Source: Daedaleopsis sinensis
Lineage: Eukaryota > Basidiomycota > Agaricomycetes > Polyporales > Polyporaceae
Assembly: GCA_033807695.1 (NCBI GenBank)
Contig: CM066305.1
Span: 1,922,001 to 1,986,000 of the forward strand
Length of the DNA: 64,000 nt
Reading direction: 5' to 3'
How positions within the stretch are numbered: position 1 is the first letter of the stretch; each line of letters opens with the position of its first letter. The translations under genes were made by a program, and so were the position numbers. The notes under the pieces are model-generated. The model saw only the letters and a program-made list of their open reading frames with translations. It did not search any database and was not told where the DNA came from. Shown here one piece after another: positions 1 through 10,760 of the stretch.

Positions 1-1083
1 CATGACATTGCTGGACCTCCATCTTTCCCCGCCCCACTTCGGTGAAGTCGTCGAGAACATCGCGTCAAGTTATGAAGACTTCGACAATGAGATGCGCTTC
101 GCGTTAGTCTCGGCGTTGTGGCGGTCGCTACACGCGCCAGAGCTCACGACTAGTCGCATAGAGAGGCGGTTAGAGCATTCGGTCGCCATCCTTGACACCA
201 TCACCCCCTCTTTCATCGACCCCGTCAAGCTCACAACGGAAGTGGGACGTCTACTCGTAGACCTCTCCCAGTATCCAGTGTCCCTCGAGGGAGAGATCTC
301 TCATTCCCTCATCTCTCTCCTGGAGTGGATGACGAAGACCGGTGCAACAATTCCTCGCATAGCTGAGTTCGTAACAATGACCACCGACCAATTCAACATC
401 TTCCGAGACCGGTTATCTGCTACTCTGTCCACGGACTGGGCCGAACGGCTCGAAACAGTCTCCTCCCGGCTCGAATTCGGCGGTCCAAGCGACTCTCCCC
501 AGGCGACAACAGCCCTGTCCGACACGGTCGAGCTCTCCATCCACGACATCGAGGCACTCCTCCGCCAGCATACCCCGGCGCCGTCGACGCCCCCGCGGCG
601 CGTGCTCACGCAAGACGTGTTCGGGCTCGTGACGATCTCGCCCCCGACGCTCCTGCGCTCCCCCGCGGTGACGGGGCTGACGAAAACGTACCTGAACAAC
701 GACTTCAGGCAGCTGCGGACGTCCGCCGCGCGCGCAAACACAAGCAGGCTCCCGAGCATGCATGTGGACGTAGGTGTAGCGATGGCCGTGTGACGCTGTG
801 TATATACCCCGAGCTGATTGATCTCTTTCCTCCTCCCTCCGCCATGACCCCCTCCACCGCGACCTCCTTGCTCGCAATGCGGCTATAGGACTTCGAGAAC
901 GCGAGCCAGGCGTCGCCCACGCTCGATCCGCTGAACATGCCCGGGTCAGGGCCGATGCCAGGGCCAGGGATGGGCGCCGTGAACGTCAACGTCGTGGGCG
1001 GGGTGAGTGTGCCGGGGATGCAGTTCCCGCCCGTCGTCCCCGACACCTTCCAACAGCTGGGGCCCGCGTTCAGTCCGGTATGA
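1..1083 (+). CDS. VIR: Virilizer-like protein, C-terminal part (5' partial)
   Basis: This is the C-terminal end of a Virilizer/VIRMA homologue, the scaffold of the nuclear N6-adenosine (m6A) mRNA methyltransferase complex. The open frame runs in from the left window edge, so the ATG at position 2 is unlikely to be the true start. Exons are 1-769 and 889-1083. Splicing joins NTSRLPSMHVD to DFE, rebuilding the S-R-x-P-S-M-H-V-D-D-F signature that marks the C-terminus of Virilizer proteins in animals and plants. The rest looks helical, as expected of the family's repeat scaffold, and the tail is rich in Pro, Gly and Met. The final exon may instead splice at 1078 (GTATGA) to 1151 and stop at 1192, replacing the last valine with 13 residues. 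The family is assigned from the signature and general character; the catalytic partners are not in this window. Confidence 0.75.
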
Positions 1084-1708
1084 GAGGTGAGGGACGAGCC
1101 GTGTGTGCGAATTTGCGAGTATACCCATACCGACGATGATTGCGCCGCAGCGGGCCGTTTCGACGGCCAACTGGACTGTTGACATGGTCTAATCCGGTTG
1201 GGATGGCGAGGGGCGCAAGGTCAACGCCGTCCGTCTTGGTGCCGAGTCAGTGTCCATCCCGTGGAGAGCCTCACAGTCGCCTCGTTGCAAAGGGTGATTC
1301 GATTGACTGACCATTTCCCCACCGATTTATAACCGATTGCGAAGCCATCAGTATTTATATGTGCAGTATGTAGCCATTTCACTGTGCTCTGTTGTATTGC
1401 TATTGTGTGGTTACTGAAGGACAGGGAGACTCGGACTGTATACGTATGTACCTACTATCACCAAACTGCTGTTGTTGTACACCTGGCGTGCTCGTGTAGA
1501 GTTTCCCATGACCATACGTACCCTTCTGGTCCTAATGAATCACTGGATATGACCCTTTGTATTAGAGGGTTCAACGGTCAACGTTCAATGATGACTGAGA
1601 TCTAGCGCGTGATATTATGAACGGCGAGCGCGATCGAAAGGTACGGTACAGGGAAACCAAATGTCCGTCGTATGGTAGATCGAAACGAGTGAAAACATTT
1701 CATAGCGT
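1084..1708. other. Intergenic, convergent 3' ends
   Basis: This lies between the 3' ends of the Virilizer-like gene and MDM34 and probably holds their 3' UTRs. I see no conserved ORF here apart from the possible alternative last Virilizer exon (1151-1192). Confidence 0.5.
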
Positions 1709-3989
1709 TCACGGCGGATACGGCACACGTCGTCGGACGTGCGACGGGTGCAGGTTCGGGTATCGCGGGATCAGGTCGTCGCGCGAGCGGAAGTACCGGT
1801 CCATCTCGGACGCGTCGAACTCCGCGTCCGAGCGCGGCAGCGGCGACCCTGGGGACGACGGCGCGCTCTCCTCGAGCGCCTCCTCCTCGTAGTCCCGGAA
1901 ACTCGACATGGGCGAGGCAGCAGACGCAGGCTCCTTGCCCTTGCCCTTGCCTTTGCTGTTGCCGCTGCCGCCGAGCCGGTGCAAACGCTTCCGCCGCGCG
2001 CGCACGGGTTGCCGCTCGACGACCATGGCGGACCCCGCCGAGCTCGCATCGCGCGGGGGCACGGAGCGCACGGTGAAATGCTCGAGCGTGCGCGTGTACG
2101 GCGAAAGCGTGTGGTTCGAGTGCGAGAGCGTGGAGAGCTTCGAGATGCTGCTGTTGAGCGTCGGGCGGAGGACGATCTTGGGGTCGACGACGTGGCCGTG
2201 GTCGGGCATGTGCATGTGGTGCTGCTCGACGAACGAGCCGGCAGAGAAGGTGTCGAGGTTCGAGGAGGCTGTGGAGAGCCGGCGCGGGCGCGTGATGCGC
2301 ACGCTCGTCTCTTCGCCGAGGGGTGGCGGGGTTGGGACGGAGTTCGTCATGTCGCTCGAGCGTGATGGCTGTGTTTGTAGGCTGGACGGGCTGCTGGGGC
2401 GGTGGTGAGAGGAGTACTCAAGAGAAGGAACTGGGGGGATCGACTGGGTTCGCCTGAGCGGACCTGCGGAGCTCTCCGCGTATAGTGGCTGTGAGTAGGG
2501 ATGAGGGTCGGGACCGGACTCGTAGAGAGGCGTCATGCCTGCGAAATATGGGTTGTACAGAGAACCGGGTCGTGAGGGTGAGCGTATTGATGAAAGGGAT
2601 CCGACGCGGGATAGGGCTGGTCTGCGAGGTATATCGTCCACGTCACCGTCCAGCGAGGCATGTATCTGCGATTGTGAGTGGTACACTCGTGGTCGAGTGA
2701 TGGTACCGCCACCGACTGCAGGTACAGTCTCGTATTCTGTGACGTCGCCAGCCTCGGATACCGACGGCCCGATACCGTCAGAGAGGAAGTCTTCCCAAGT
2801 TCCCGGGTCGAATGAGCCGGTCTCGTCGAACGTGTCCTCAACCTCGCTGGACTCCTCAGCGAGATCAGCGAGGCCCTTATTCCGCCCGAAGAGGTTACGC
2901 AGACTGCTAAATGTACTTTTGGAAGGCAATCCTTCTGGCCGTAGACCGTAGGTAGGGTCGTAGTTCTCGATGTCGGGGAATGACGTCGGTCCATCGTGAT
3001 GGTGGTGATGGTGGTGGCTCGCGCTTTGGGAGGGGGTCGTAGCAGGAGACGTGTTGGCAGGACGTTTGCCCAAACTAGACATTGACCGTGCGGAGGGAGA
3101 GCGGGGACGGGCGAGGGGAAGAACGGAAGATGGTCGACGCACGACGCTTGGTGTTGGGAGGCCGACTGCAGGCACTCGGGGGAGACGATACGAAGGTATG
3201 TCAGGATTCGAAGCCGTCTCGCGAGTGCGCGATCGGGAGGCGACGGGGTTATGCAGATAGGGTGCTTCCACCTTGGCCTTGACCCACTGCTGACTGAGGC
3301 GGTGGATGATACCGGGAAGGTCCTCACGGAACATCTGACGGAGCTGCCCTTCAATCTCGCGCTGAATGAATTTCTGAATGACGGCAATGGAGTCGAATGT
3401 GCTGTTGATATCGACATTCTGGAGAGGATCAGTCTTGAAGACGAGAGTGATACCCTTTTGGCGCGAGACGACGAGTACGACGTAGGAGTTGAGACGGAAG
3501 TGAGATAGTCGAAGGAGCATGGGGACGACGAGCGGGTGTTGGGCTGCGAGCATGCCACGCGACCCTCCCATAAGGTGTATGTCGGGTTGTTTGTGATTTA
3601 GAGGATTTGCCTACGTGAGGGTATGGCGTCGGCAATGAATGAAGATGTGAGCCAGAATGTGCGCACCTGAACTTTGGTCCTTAAAACAATGTGTGCATCT
3701 CCAGCATATGTGAGGCGAAAGATTCCGCGAAACTGATCCATCGTCAACTCTCCAATGTCTCGAATCTCGAGCTCCGGAGGCTAGTGCGAACGTACGCTTC
3801 GTCAAAATGGAGCTAGAGGCCGAGTGTAAAAGGTACGCATACTTGGGTGCCCATCTCTAGCTCCACTACTTCGATCCTGTCTGCTATGACCGGGGGCTTG
3901 TTGCCCTTGTTGAGGGCGGACTCTAGCATCTGAATGGCATTGGTATGGAACTGATCCGAGAAGCGAGGCCATTTGAATGTGAATGACAT
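1709..3989 (-). CDS. MDM34: Mdm34, ERMES complex SMP-domain protein
   Basis: Mdm34 is the mitochondrial outer-membrane subunit of the ER-mitochondria encounter structure (ERMES), where it helps tether the organelles and transfer lipids with Mmm1, Mdm12 and Mdm10. Exons on the minus strand are 3989-3843, 3780-3667 and 3610-1709, giving about 720 residues. The N-terminus [14 protein letters not shown] and the segments [15 protein letters not shown] and [13 protein letters not shown] are characteristic of the family and form the SMP lipid-binding domain (roughly residues 1-200). The rest is a long disordered tail rich in Ser, Pro and Arg with a run of seven histidines (about 286-292) and a Gly-Lys repeat near the end. 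It is transcribed divergently from eIF3m across about 514 bp. Both splice junctions fall inside conserved sequence, so the model is firm. Confidence 0.95.
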
Positions 3990-4503
3990 GAGGGCGAGGG
4001 AGATTCAGAGCTCAGCATAAGTGCGGGAAAGAAAATGATAGCAGAGGTGATGTCGTCTAGTTATTAGTCTAGCACGCAAGTGATCTTGTCGCCAGCACAA
4101 GAGGGAGCTAGAGGAGAGAGATGCAGAGTCTTGGGAGTCGGGGCAGGGCGGGTGACATGCTGGACCAGAAGGTCGAGGCTTGCGAAACTCGGCGGCACCA
4201 AAATGAATTCCTCCGGCTGCATGCCGTCTTCGAGGATCGTCGCGTCCCCGGCCGTCCTCCCAGTCTCGCCAGCTCGACCGGACATGGCTCTGTGAGCTGC
4301 TCGAGCACATGCTGTGTATAAAATCCAAGGCCAGTGACCCGCACGTACCCCTCGAGGACGCCGGATCCAGTTCTTCCTGATCTCCCCTGCCAGATACGAG
4401 CGTCTACTAAGAATGCGATCGCAGATGAGTTGTTTGCGTTTGTTGTCCTGCCGTACCGCTCAATTTCGACCTTCTGCTTTCTTTCGCGCGCACCGATCAC
4501 AAA
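3990..4503. promoter_or_regulatory. Divergent MDM34/eIF3m intergenic region
   Basis: This 514-bp gap separates two start codons that face away from each other, so it must hold both promoters. I see no clear TATA box next to either start, which fits housekeeping expression. Small ORFs here show no recognisable family. Confidence 0.5.
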
Positions 4504-6180
4504 ATGGCCGTAACAGACTCAATATCCATCTTCGCAGAGGGCACGTACGAGGAGCAGGTATGTGTTCTGCTCGCCCGTATAACGACCAGATGTGTTGAGA
4601 TGCATCTCGACCAGATCCTTGAACTTGTGAATTATCTAGCGCGTGCTCTACCCGAGGATGCCAGGGCTGCGTACGTCCAGCCATTCCAGGACTCTTTGAC
4701 CGTCCCGGAGGGCGGGAAATCTATTGAAGATGACGAGGAGAAGAGGAGACAAGTACTGGGCTCAGTACTGGACGAGGTTAAGGGGCTTGGCGACGCTTCG
4801 GAGAAGGGTACGTCCTCCGAGTCTTCCTTGCGTCTGAAATTTCTGAATGCAAGTGTACAGAGATTGAAGGCTTCTTCAACCTCCTATTTTCTCATTTCCT
4901 CACTCTCTACCCCATCGACGCACCGGGGACGCGCTCATATCTTGACAAATTGCTAAACACCATTTCCTCCGCACCCAACCACACCCCGACAAAATATCGG
5001 ATGTGCGCATCCCTCTAGATTAATGTTCGATTTACTGCTGATATCTCTTCCAGATTGTCCAACCTCTTCAACGCCATCCCTCGACAATCCGCGCTGAGAT
5101 TACCCGTATACAAAACCCTGCTGGAACTGGCGAGTGCAAACGACGAGGTTGACCTCCTCGGGCTTTCTCAGTCAGAAGTCGAGAAATGGCTATCGGAATG
5201 GGAAGTGTCTTCACAAGAGAAGAGCGAGTTCCTCAAGCTCCTCGTCGATGTCAACCGGCAAGCAGGGCAATTGTGAGCATCTCATTAATTGCCTTCTCCA
5301 TACAAGCAGACTCACAAGCATGCCCACTCAGACACACATCGTTTCAATACCAACTCACTTACGTCCGCTCACTACCCTCATCCTCGGCACAGAGCGCTGC
5401 TATCGATGCCATCGCTGCTGCCTTCCGTCTACCTTCATTCTTCGACTTCGACTCCCTCTTCCGTCTGGATGCCGTGGTTGCCGCGAAGGACCACGAGTTG
5501 TTCGCCCTTCTCAAGATCTTCTTGAATGACGGCCTTGAGCAGTACAAGGCGTGGGCTACGAGCCATTCCGAGGCGCTCTCGCAGTATGGTACGTATCGTC
5601 TGGCAATGCCCGCATCTATACTGATCACTGCACACGGCTACAGAACTCGACAACTCACAACTCGAGCGCAAGATCCGCCTGCTCACGCTCGCTACGCTCG
5701 CCTTCCAGAACATCGGCCGCGATGTATCGTACTCGGTCATTGCTTCTGCGCTGCAGGTCGAGCCTACGCAAGTCGAGTCCTGGGTCATCGATGGTACTTA
5801 CCTCCACGTCTTTCCTTCTACTAATCGTGTATTACTCACTCCCGCCCCTAGTTATCCGCGCAGGTCTCTTGTCCGGCAAGCTCTCGCAGACCGCACAGAC
5901 CCTCCACGTCAACCGTGCTACTGCGCGTGCATTCGAGCGCGAACAGTGGGAGCTCCTAGAGAAGCGGTTGCAGGCCTGGAAAGTCGGTCTTGCGGGTGTC
6001 CTCGAGGTCGTCTCCGCGAGCCGCAAGAAGGTCACTCCACCCCCAGCTGCCGCCACTGCCGCTACTGTCGCCACTGCCGCTACTGCCGCTACTGCCGCTG
6101 TCGTCGCTGAGCCGGCAGCCGCTGCTCCCACAGGCGGGGTTGAAGCACCAGCCGCAGCCGCACAGGCTGTTGTCGCATAA
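4504..6180 (+). CDS. eIF3m: Eukaryotic translation initiation factor 3 subunit M
   Basis: eIF3m is a PCI-domain subunit of the eIF3 complex, which helps load mRNA onto the 40S ribosome. Exons are 4504-4557, 4615-4807, 4861-5002, 5054-5272, 5332-5588, 5644-5793 and 5852-6180, giving 447 residues. The start MAVTDSISIFAEGTYEEQ joins in frame to ILELVNYLARALPED, the typical eIF3m N-terminus. The middle has LSNLFNAIPRQSALRLPVYK. The PCI/winged-helix part runs from about residue 210 to 380, including IRLLTLATLAFQNIGRDVSY and the helix around VNRATARAF. The last 50 or so residues are a low-complexity Ala-Thr-Val tail coded by a GCC-ACT/GCT repeat, not part of the conserved fold. All six introns are 51-59 nt with GT-AG ends, and the frame closes exactly. 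Confidence 0.95.
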
Positions 6181-6460
6181 GTTGGCTCATTGTGTCAACT
6201 GTTGAGCACACGGGACGCTGCAAAATGCCGGACGGACGGCAGTTTGGCTGGGTGACGAGATGTGTAAAATCTACGCGTGCTAGATTGTAGTCAACGTGTT
6301 GTATCCTGAGACAGTGTAGCGATTGCAATGGGGTACGATGTAGTCTCTATGACTGATGCAAATGTGCGGACCTCTGGCTCTATAAAAAGGTATACGCAAG
6401 CTGATGTTCCTTTATGGACCGAATATTCGGCTCGTGTGTGTTTCTCTGTCGAAAGCGCTT

Positions 6461-8844
6461 CTACCACTCTCCGTCGAAGCCAATGAAACCTGAAGGAATA
6501 CGAGGTGCGATGAGAGATGGGTACGTTGAGCGTGCAGAGAGAGAAAGTGGTAGTCGATATATCAGACTCACCGGTCAGGAGGAAGACAGGGAAAAAGCGC
6601 TTCTTTTCCAAAGTCGAGCACCAATTCCACGCGCTCGTCAGGCGGCCGTCGATGCACGAGCCTGTGCCAGACGGATGGACGTCAGAAATGAATGAGCATC
6701 GGCGATGACAGCATGGCCGAAGCACTAGCGTTATCACGCACCTGCGTCGAAGTAGTTTCCGGCCCCGGACCCGTCGAACCCGTGGCGGAAGAAGTCGGCC
6801 AGGATCTCGCGGCTGAGACCCTCGGGCGAGCCCCATTCATCGTCTATGTACGAGCGGAGCGCGGGGTTCTTGACGAGCTGGGGGATTTGCGCGAGCGTGT
6901 TGCATATCGGGAGGAGGATGCGGTACACTTGCGAGTACTTGTCTGACGAGCGTATCCGGGGTCGAGGGGAGGAGGGAGCAATTAACGGTCATTGCTGGGT
7001 ACGCAACACAACCGACGGAGGCTTACCGATAAACATGAGCGCATTGGGCACGTTATGGTCACCCATGTGGATGACCGAGGACCCGACCCAGGAGCCGATG
7101 CTCCGTTGGGCGCGGTTCAAGATCGCGTGCATCATGCGCGAGGTCTTGGGCGCAGCTTGTACGCGGTTGAGACCTTGCCCGGTGTCGCGCAAGCGATAGG
7201 GCACTTCCTCGTTGAGCAGATCGTACTCGGCGAGCGTCCACAAGTGGAACATGTCTGCATATAGACACGTCAGCTCTATCCAGTGAATCCATGGACATGT
7301 GTAGGTGTCTCACCGTGCAAGATCTCGCGCCATAGAGTCAAACTTTGAAGGACGTATGCGTATTGTTTCTGGTGGTCGTGAGTGAGGCGGGCGCCGTTCT
7401 TGCCCGTCTTGATCGCAAGGCTGCTCTTCGAGTCTTTCGGCTGAGTCGGGTGGAAGTATTGCTTGAGGTAAGCAATCATGCGGTCGCATGGGTCGCGGTT
7501 CGTGCGCAGGAAGGCGTGGTTGTCTCCAATGGAATAGATACACTGCCGGACCTTCTCTTGCGGAAGTCCACTGCGCGCGTACTTGGCAGAGAGGGTCTCA
7601 ATGGCGCGTTCCTTGTTCTTGATATCCTTCTGGATCTCTCGGCGTGACCGGTCCTCCGAATAGATTTCCTTGGTCGCGACTGAGATGAGATCGTCACGAA
7701 GCAGGTCGAGCGCATCATGATCCTCGAGGATACTGTGGACGCTCTTGATCGGCTTCACGCAGGAGAAATTCAAGAGATCCTTCACTTCTGGGGTTTGGCT
7801 GTCCTGTGGATATGGACTGATCAGAAGAGGGTAAAGGGGTTATAATAAGACTCACTTGTAATATGTAGATGAGTTTCCCGTATGTTGAACGCATCTTGTC
7901 GGGGTTCATGATCTTCTGCCTTCGTCCCAGCTCAAAGATATCTTGGTAGAAGTCTTCGTTGGACTGGAAGTCACGATCTTGGAAGAGTTCCTGGCCTTGC
8001 TTGTAGTCCGCCGACAACACGAGGCCAGAAAGGATGGCACAGAGCTCCCGGATCTGGTTCACTATGCGCTTCGCCTTTGAAAGGCCAAAGCCGATGGTGT
8101 CAATCTTGTCGGTATATTCGGACACGTTGAGTGCGGCTTCTAGCAGGCGGAGGAACTTCCGTTCTGAGAGGGTAAGTCGCATAGGGATGAACTTCGCGCG
8201 TTCTATGAACCACTCGCCCACCGACGAGCCGGGTGTGGGTTGGGACGAGAGTACTATATCCATCTTCGAGGACGCCGCCTCTGTCGCTGCTCGCTCTAAC
8301 TCCTCGTCCGAGTCATCCGCCGCGTCGTCGATATGCATCTACCATGACCACACTCCGGTCAATCGTATTGAAGTCTATGTGACACGAGATGCCCGCGTAC
8401 CTCGGCTTCGTGCTTCGTTTCTCCATTCGTGGCTGGCGCTGCACCATCACCCATCTTGGCCTTCTTCTCCTGCGGCCCGGACAAGAGCTTGGTAGCATGA
8501 CGTTTGCGAGTACCTTTCCGGTGCTGGGCTGCAAAGCAGACCTCGCAAAAGTTATCGGAGCAAGTTTCGCAGAACACCTGGGCGGGCTGGTCTATATTTT
8601 GCTGTTCAATCCCGCGCATATATCAAGCCACAGTGTACACACCTTCGCATTCTATACAAAAGCCATGCGCAACCTGCTGCTGCCCTTCCTCCTCGTCCCA
8701 TCCGCCTGAGTTGGTGAGCGCCTCTTTCGGAGCGGTCGGATGCTCGACATTCTCGTGGTCGGCGCCGAGGATGTTGTCGAGCGAAAAGGCGTGTTTTGAG
8801 GAGCCCGCGTCGTCGGCTGGGTCCGGTGTGCTGTCCGGAGACAT
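6461..8844 (-). CDS. Conserved B-box/DUF2009 protein of unknown function
   Basis: This encodes a 637-residue protein of the broadly conserved DUF2009 family (I believe the same as UPF0652). Its function is unknown to me. Minus-strand exons are 8844-8643, 8591-8401, 8338-7856, 7803-7314, 7254-7027, 6942-6742, 6661-6572 and 6489-6461. The last exon is only 29 nt and codes for GFIGFDGEW. Residues 60-105 form a B-box-like zinc-binding segment with CIEC, CETC and CEVC pairs followed by two histidines. The body contains FRHGFDGSGAG and GSCIDGRLTSAWNWCS, conserved C-terminal blocks of the family. ATG 8844 was chosen because it opens directly into the acidic N-terminus; the frame stays open upstream, so an earlier in-frame start cannot be excluded. 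The domain call is firm and the function open. Confidence 0.85.
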
Positions 8845-9339
8845 TTTGGGCGTGTCGGCACGAAAGCGGGTCGTGGTAGAGAAAAAGAGAATGTGGTGGC
8901 TCGGGCGGTGGGCGCGTGCCCGATCTGCCATTTGCGTCATGGCTTCCGACTCGCATGGGCCATCCTCGTATCTCCCACCGCTTCTCTCTTGCCACATTCG
9001 CCTCGGCCACGAAGTCCATGGCCGAGTTCCGTGCCTCTCTCTTCTCAGCACCCAGTCTATTGCTACCAAGGCGTCGCTGTCTGCAGCCAATATGATTCGG
9101 GCGTCTGACCTAACTGCCCGAGCCTAGTGAATGGATGAGCGCAATGTCGTTGCCCGATCCCCGAGGGTCAGGACCACTCCATAGAGCTCTTTACCTCCTC
9201 CCCCGCACCGGCGAGGCACTCATCGTTAGGCGAAGTCTGATAGGAAAACACCTATGAAGACGAACACGGCCGCGGTATTCCTCTCAGGCCAGTACCTCTT
9301 CAAGCATCTCACTGTCTAGTGGCGACTGTCCAGAACCTC
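8845..9339. promoter_or_regulatory. Divergent intergenic region, DUF2009 gene and F-box gene
   Basis: About 495 bp between two divergent start codons. Presumably both promoters lie here. Nothing more specific is visible. Confidence 0.4.
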
Positions 9340-10631
9340 ATGATCCAATTCCGACCATCAACAGCTCCGTCGATCCAGGACCTACCTGTCGAGTTACTCG
9401 AGTGCATTGTCTCTTACGCCTGTACTGACGGTGGATTCACCGCTCGGTCACTATCGCTCGTCTCTACGAACCTTCGCCAACTGGTCCGCCCCATGCGCTT
9501 TCACTCCGTTGCGTTGACAGGCTTCGGGCAGATTGTCTCCTTCCTTGCATGCTTCGAGAGCGAACAGTCCCACACGCACGTCAATGTCCATCATCTGTTC
9601 ATCTCCACATGGGCAGACGGCGAGGATATTGCGAGGGTCAGAGATGGTCTCCCGCCTCGGGCTATTCGTCGTTACTGTGAACGGCTGTGCTCCACAGCAA
9701 GCCCTCACTGGTACGCCTGGATGACGATGCAGGAGGTTCTCGATAGGAAGCTTTCAGAGATCATCCCTCGATTGCTACAGGCCGTCGCCCCCGACCTACG
9801 CACTCTCTCGATCGTCCATTCTTGGGAATTCAGTACTATCCATCTACCGGCGAGTTTCCCCTTGCTCAGGGACCTCACTATATGTGGACCGCCGTCTACG
9901 TTCCCTTTTGAACCCAACTCTCTGGGACGGACGGTCAGAGATCCCGCTTACCCGCAACCATGCTTTCCTACCCTTCAATCTCTCCATCTCATTTGCTGCA
10001 ACCTGTCATTGATTGGCTGGCAGTATCATGCTCCGCAAATAGTATCTCTCCGCCTGTCAGACCTGAGCCCGTCAGCGAATGCCCTCCTAAACGAACTGCA
10101 ATCCAGCCTTGGACCTCATGGTAGATGGTGTTCTGTATTGTCATTGGAGCATACATCTCACGAATTTCTAGATCTCCATGGGCCCATATGGACGAACTGT
10201 CGGTCGCTACGACATGTGCGGTTGCAGCTGAAGAACACTACCGAGTACTGCAACGTTCACAGGGATGCGGACCAACAATCATTCTTTAGGCAGCTAAAGA
10301 GGGTTCAGACGCGCCCTTCGGTCCGCCTGGAGTTGATGAAAGACCGCAGACATAGGGGTAGTTACTGGGATGTTCGGATCAGGCGAGACTGGTTAAACTG
10401 CGTGGTGTCGACTCCTGGTTGGTGGCTGGGAGGAGAGGAACGGGAAGATGACGAAGATGCTCATCAAACGCAACCAGAGATGGCTCTCGAGCAACTCCCG
10501 TCGTATCAACCACAGCAACCTGATCTGGTACGTCCCTCTGTGCCAATCTGTAAAGCGTGGATTCTGTTTTTAAACCTGACGTATGAAAGGGTCATGTGTA
10601 TCCGTTTCCTTTACGATTACAAGGCAACTGA
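9340..10631 (+). CDS. F-box-like protein
   Basis: The protein begins with an F-box-like segment (IQDLPVELLECIVSYAC, about residues 10-30) followed by leucine-rich, irregular sequence with repeated LRxLxI/LxSLxL units, the usual architecture of the large F-box/LRR-like families of mushroom-forming fungi. Such proteins are thought to select substrates for SCF ubiquitin ligases. I start at ATG 9340, since the frame's earlier start is a GTG at 9319. A probable intron at 10528-10589 (GTACGT donor, CTGAC branch site 13 nt before the acceptor) gives exons 9340-10527 and 10590-10631 and a 409-residue product ending PFPLRLQGN. Without that intron the frame reads on to 10668. No specific substrate or partner can be inferred. 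Confidence 0.7.
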
Positions 10632-10760
10632 GTCAACTACCCTGGCGCTCCTCTGTGTTTGTTTGTGATTGACTGCCCATCGTGCGAGACCGCAGCGGTC
10701 CTCTCGCGACTGAAAACGCGGACGACATTCGGTGTCCGATCTCATACATTGCATACAGAC

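Noticed and set aside
2..793. ATG at position 2 as the true start of the first protein
   Set aside because: The frame is open at the window edge, and Virilizer proteins are far longer; the ATG is almost certainly internal.
1739..2408. Long plus-strand frames opposite MDM34
   Set aside because: They are low-complexity Arg/Val-rich shadows of the Ser/Pro/Gly-Lys-rich MDM34 tail on the other strand.
6381..6390. TATAAAAAG-like string
   Set aside because: It lies between the 3' ends of eIF3m and the DUF2009 gene, with no gene starting downstream in a suitable place.
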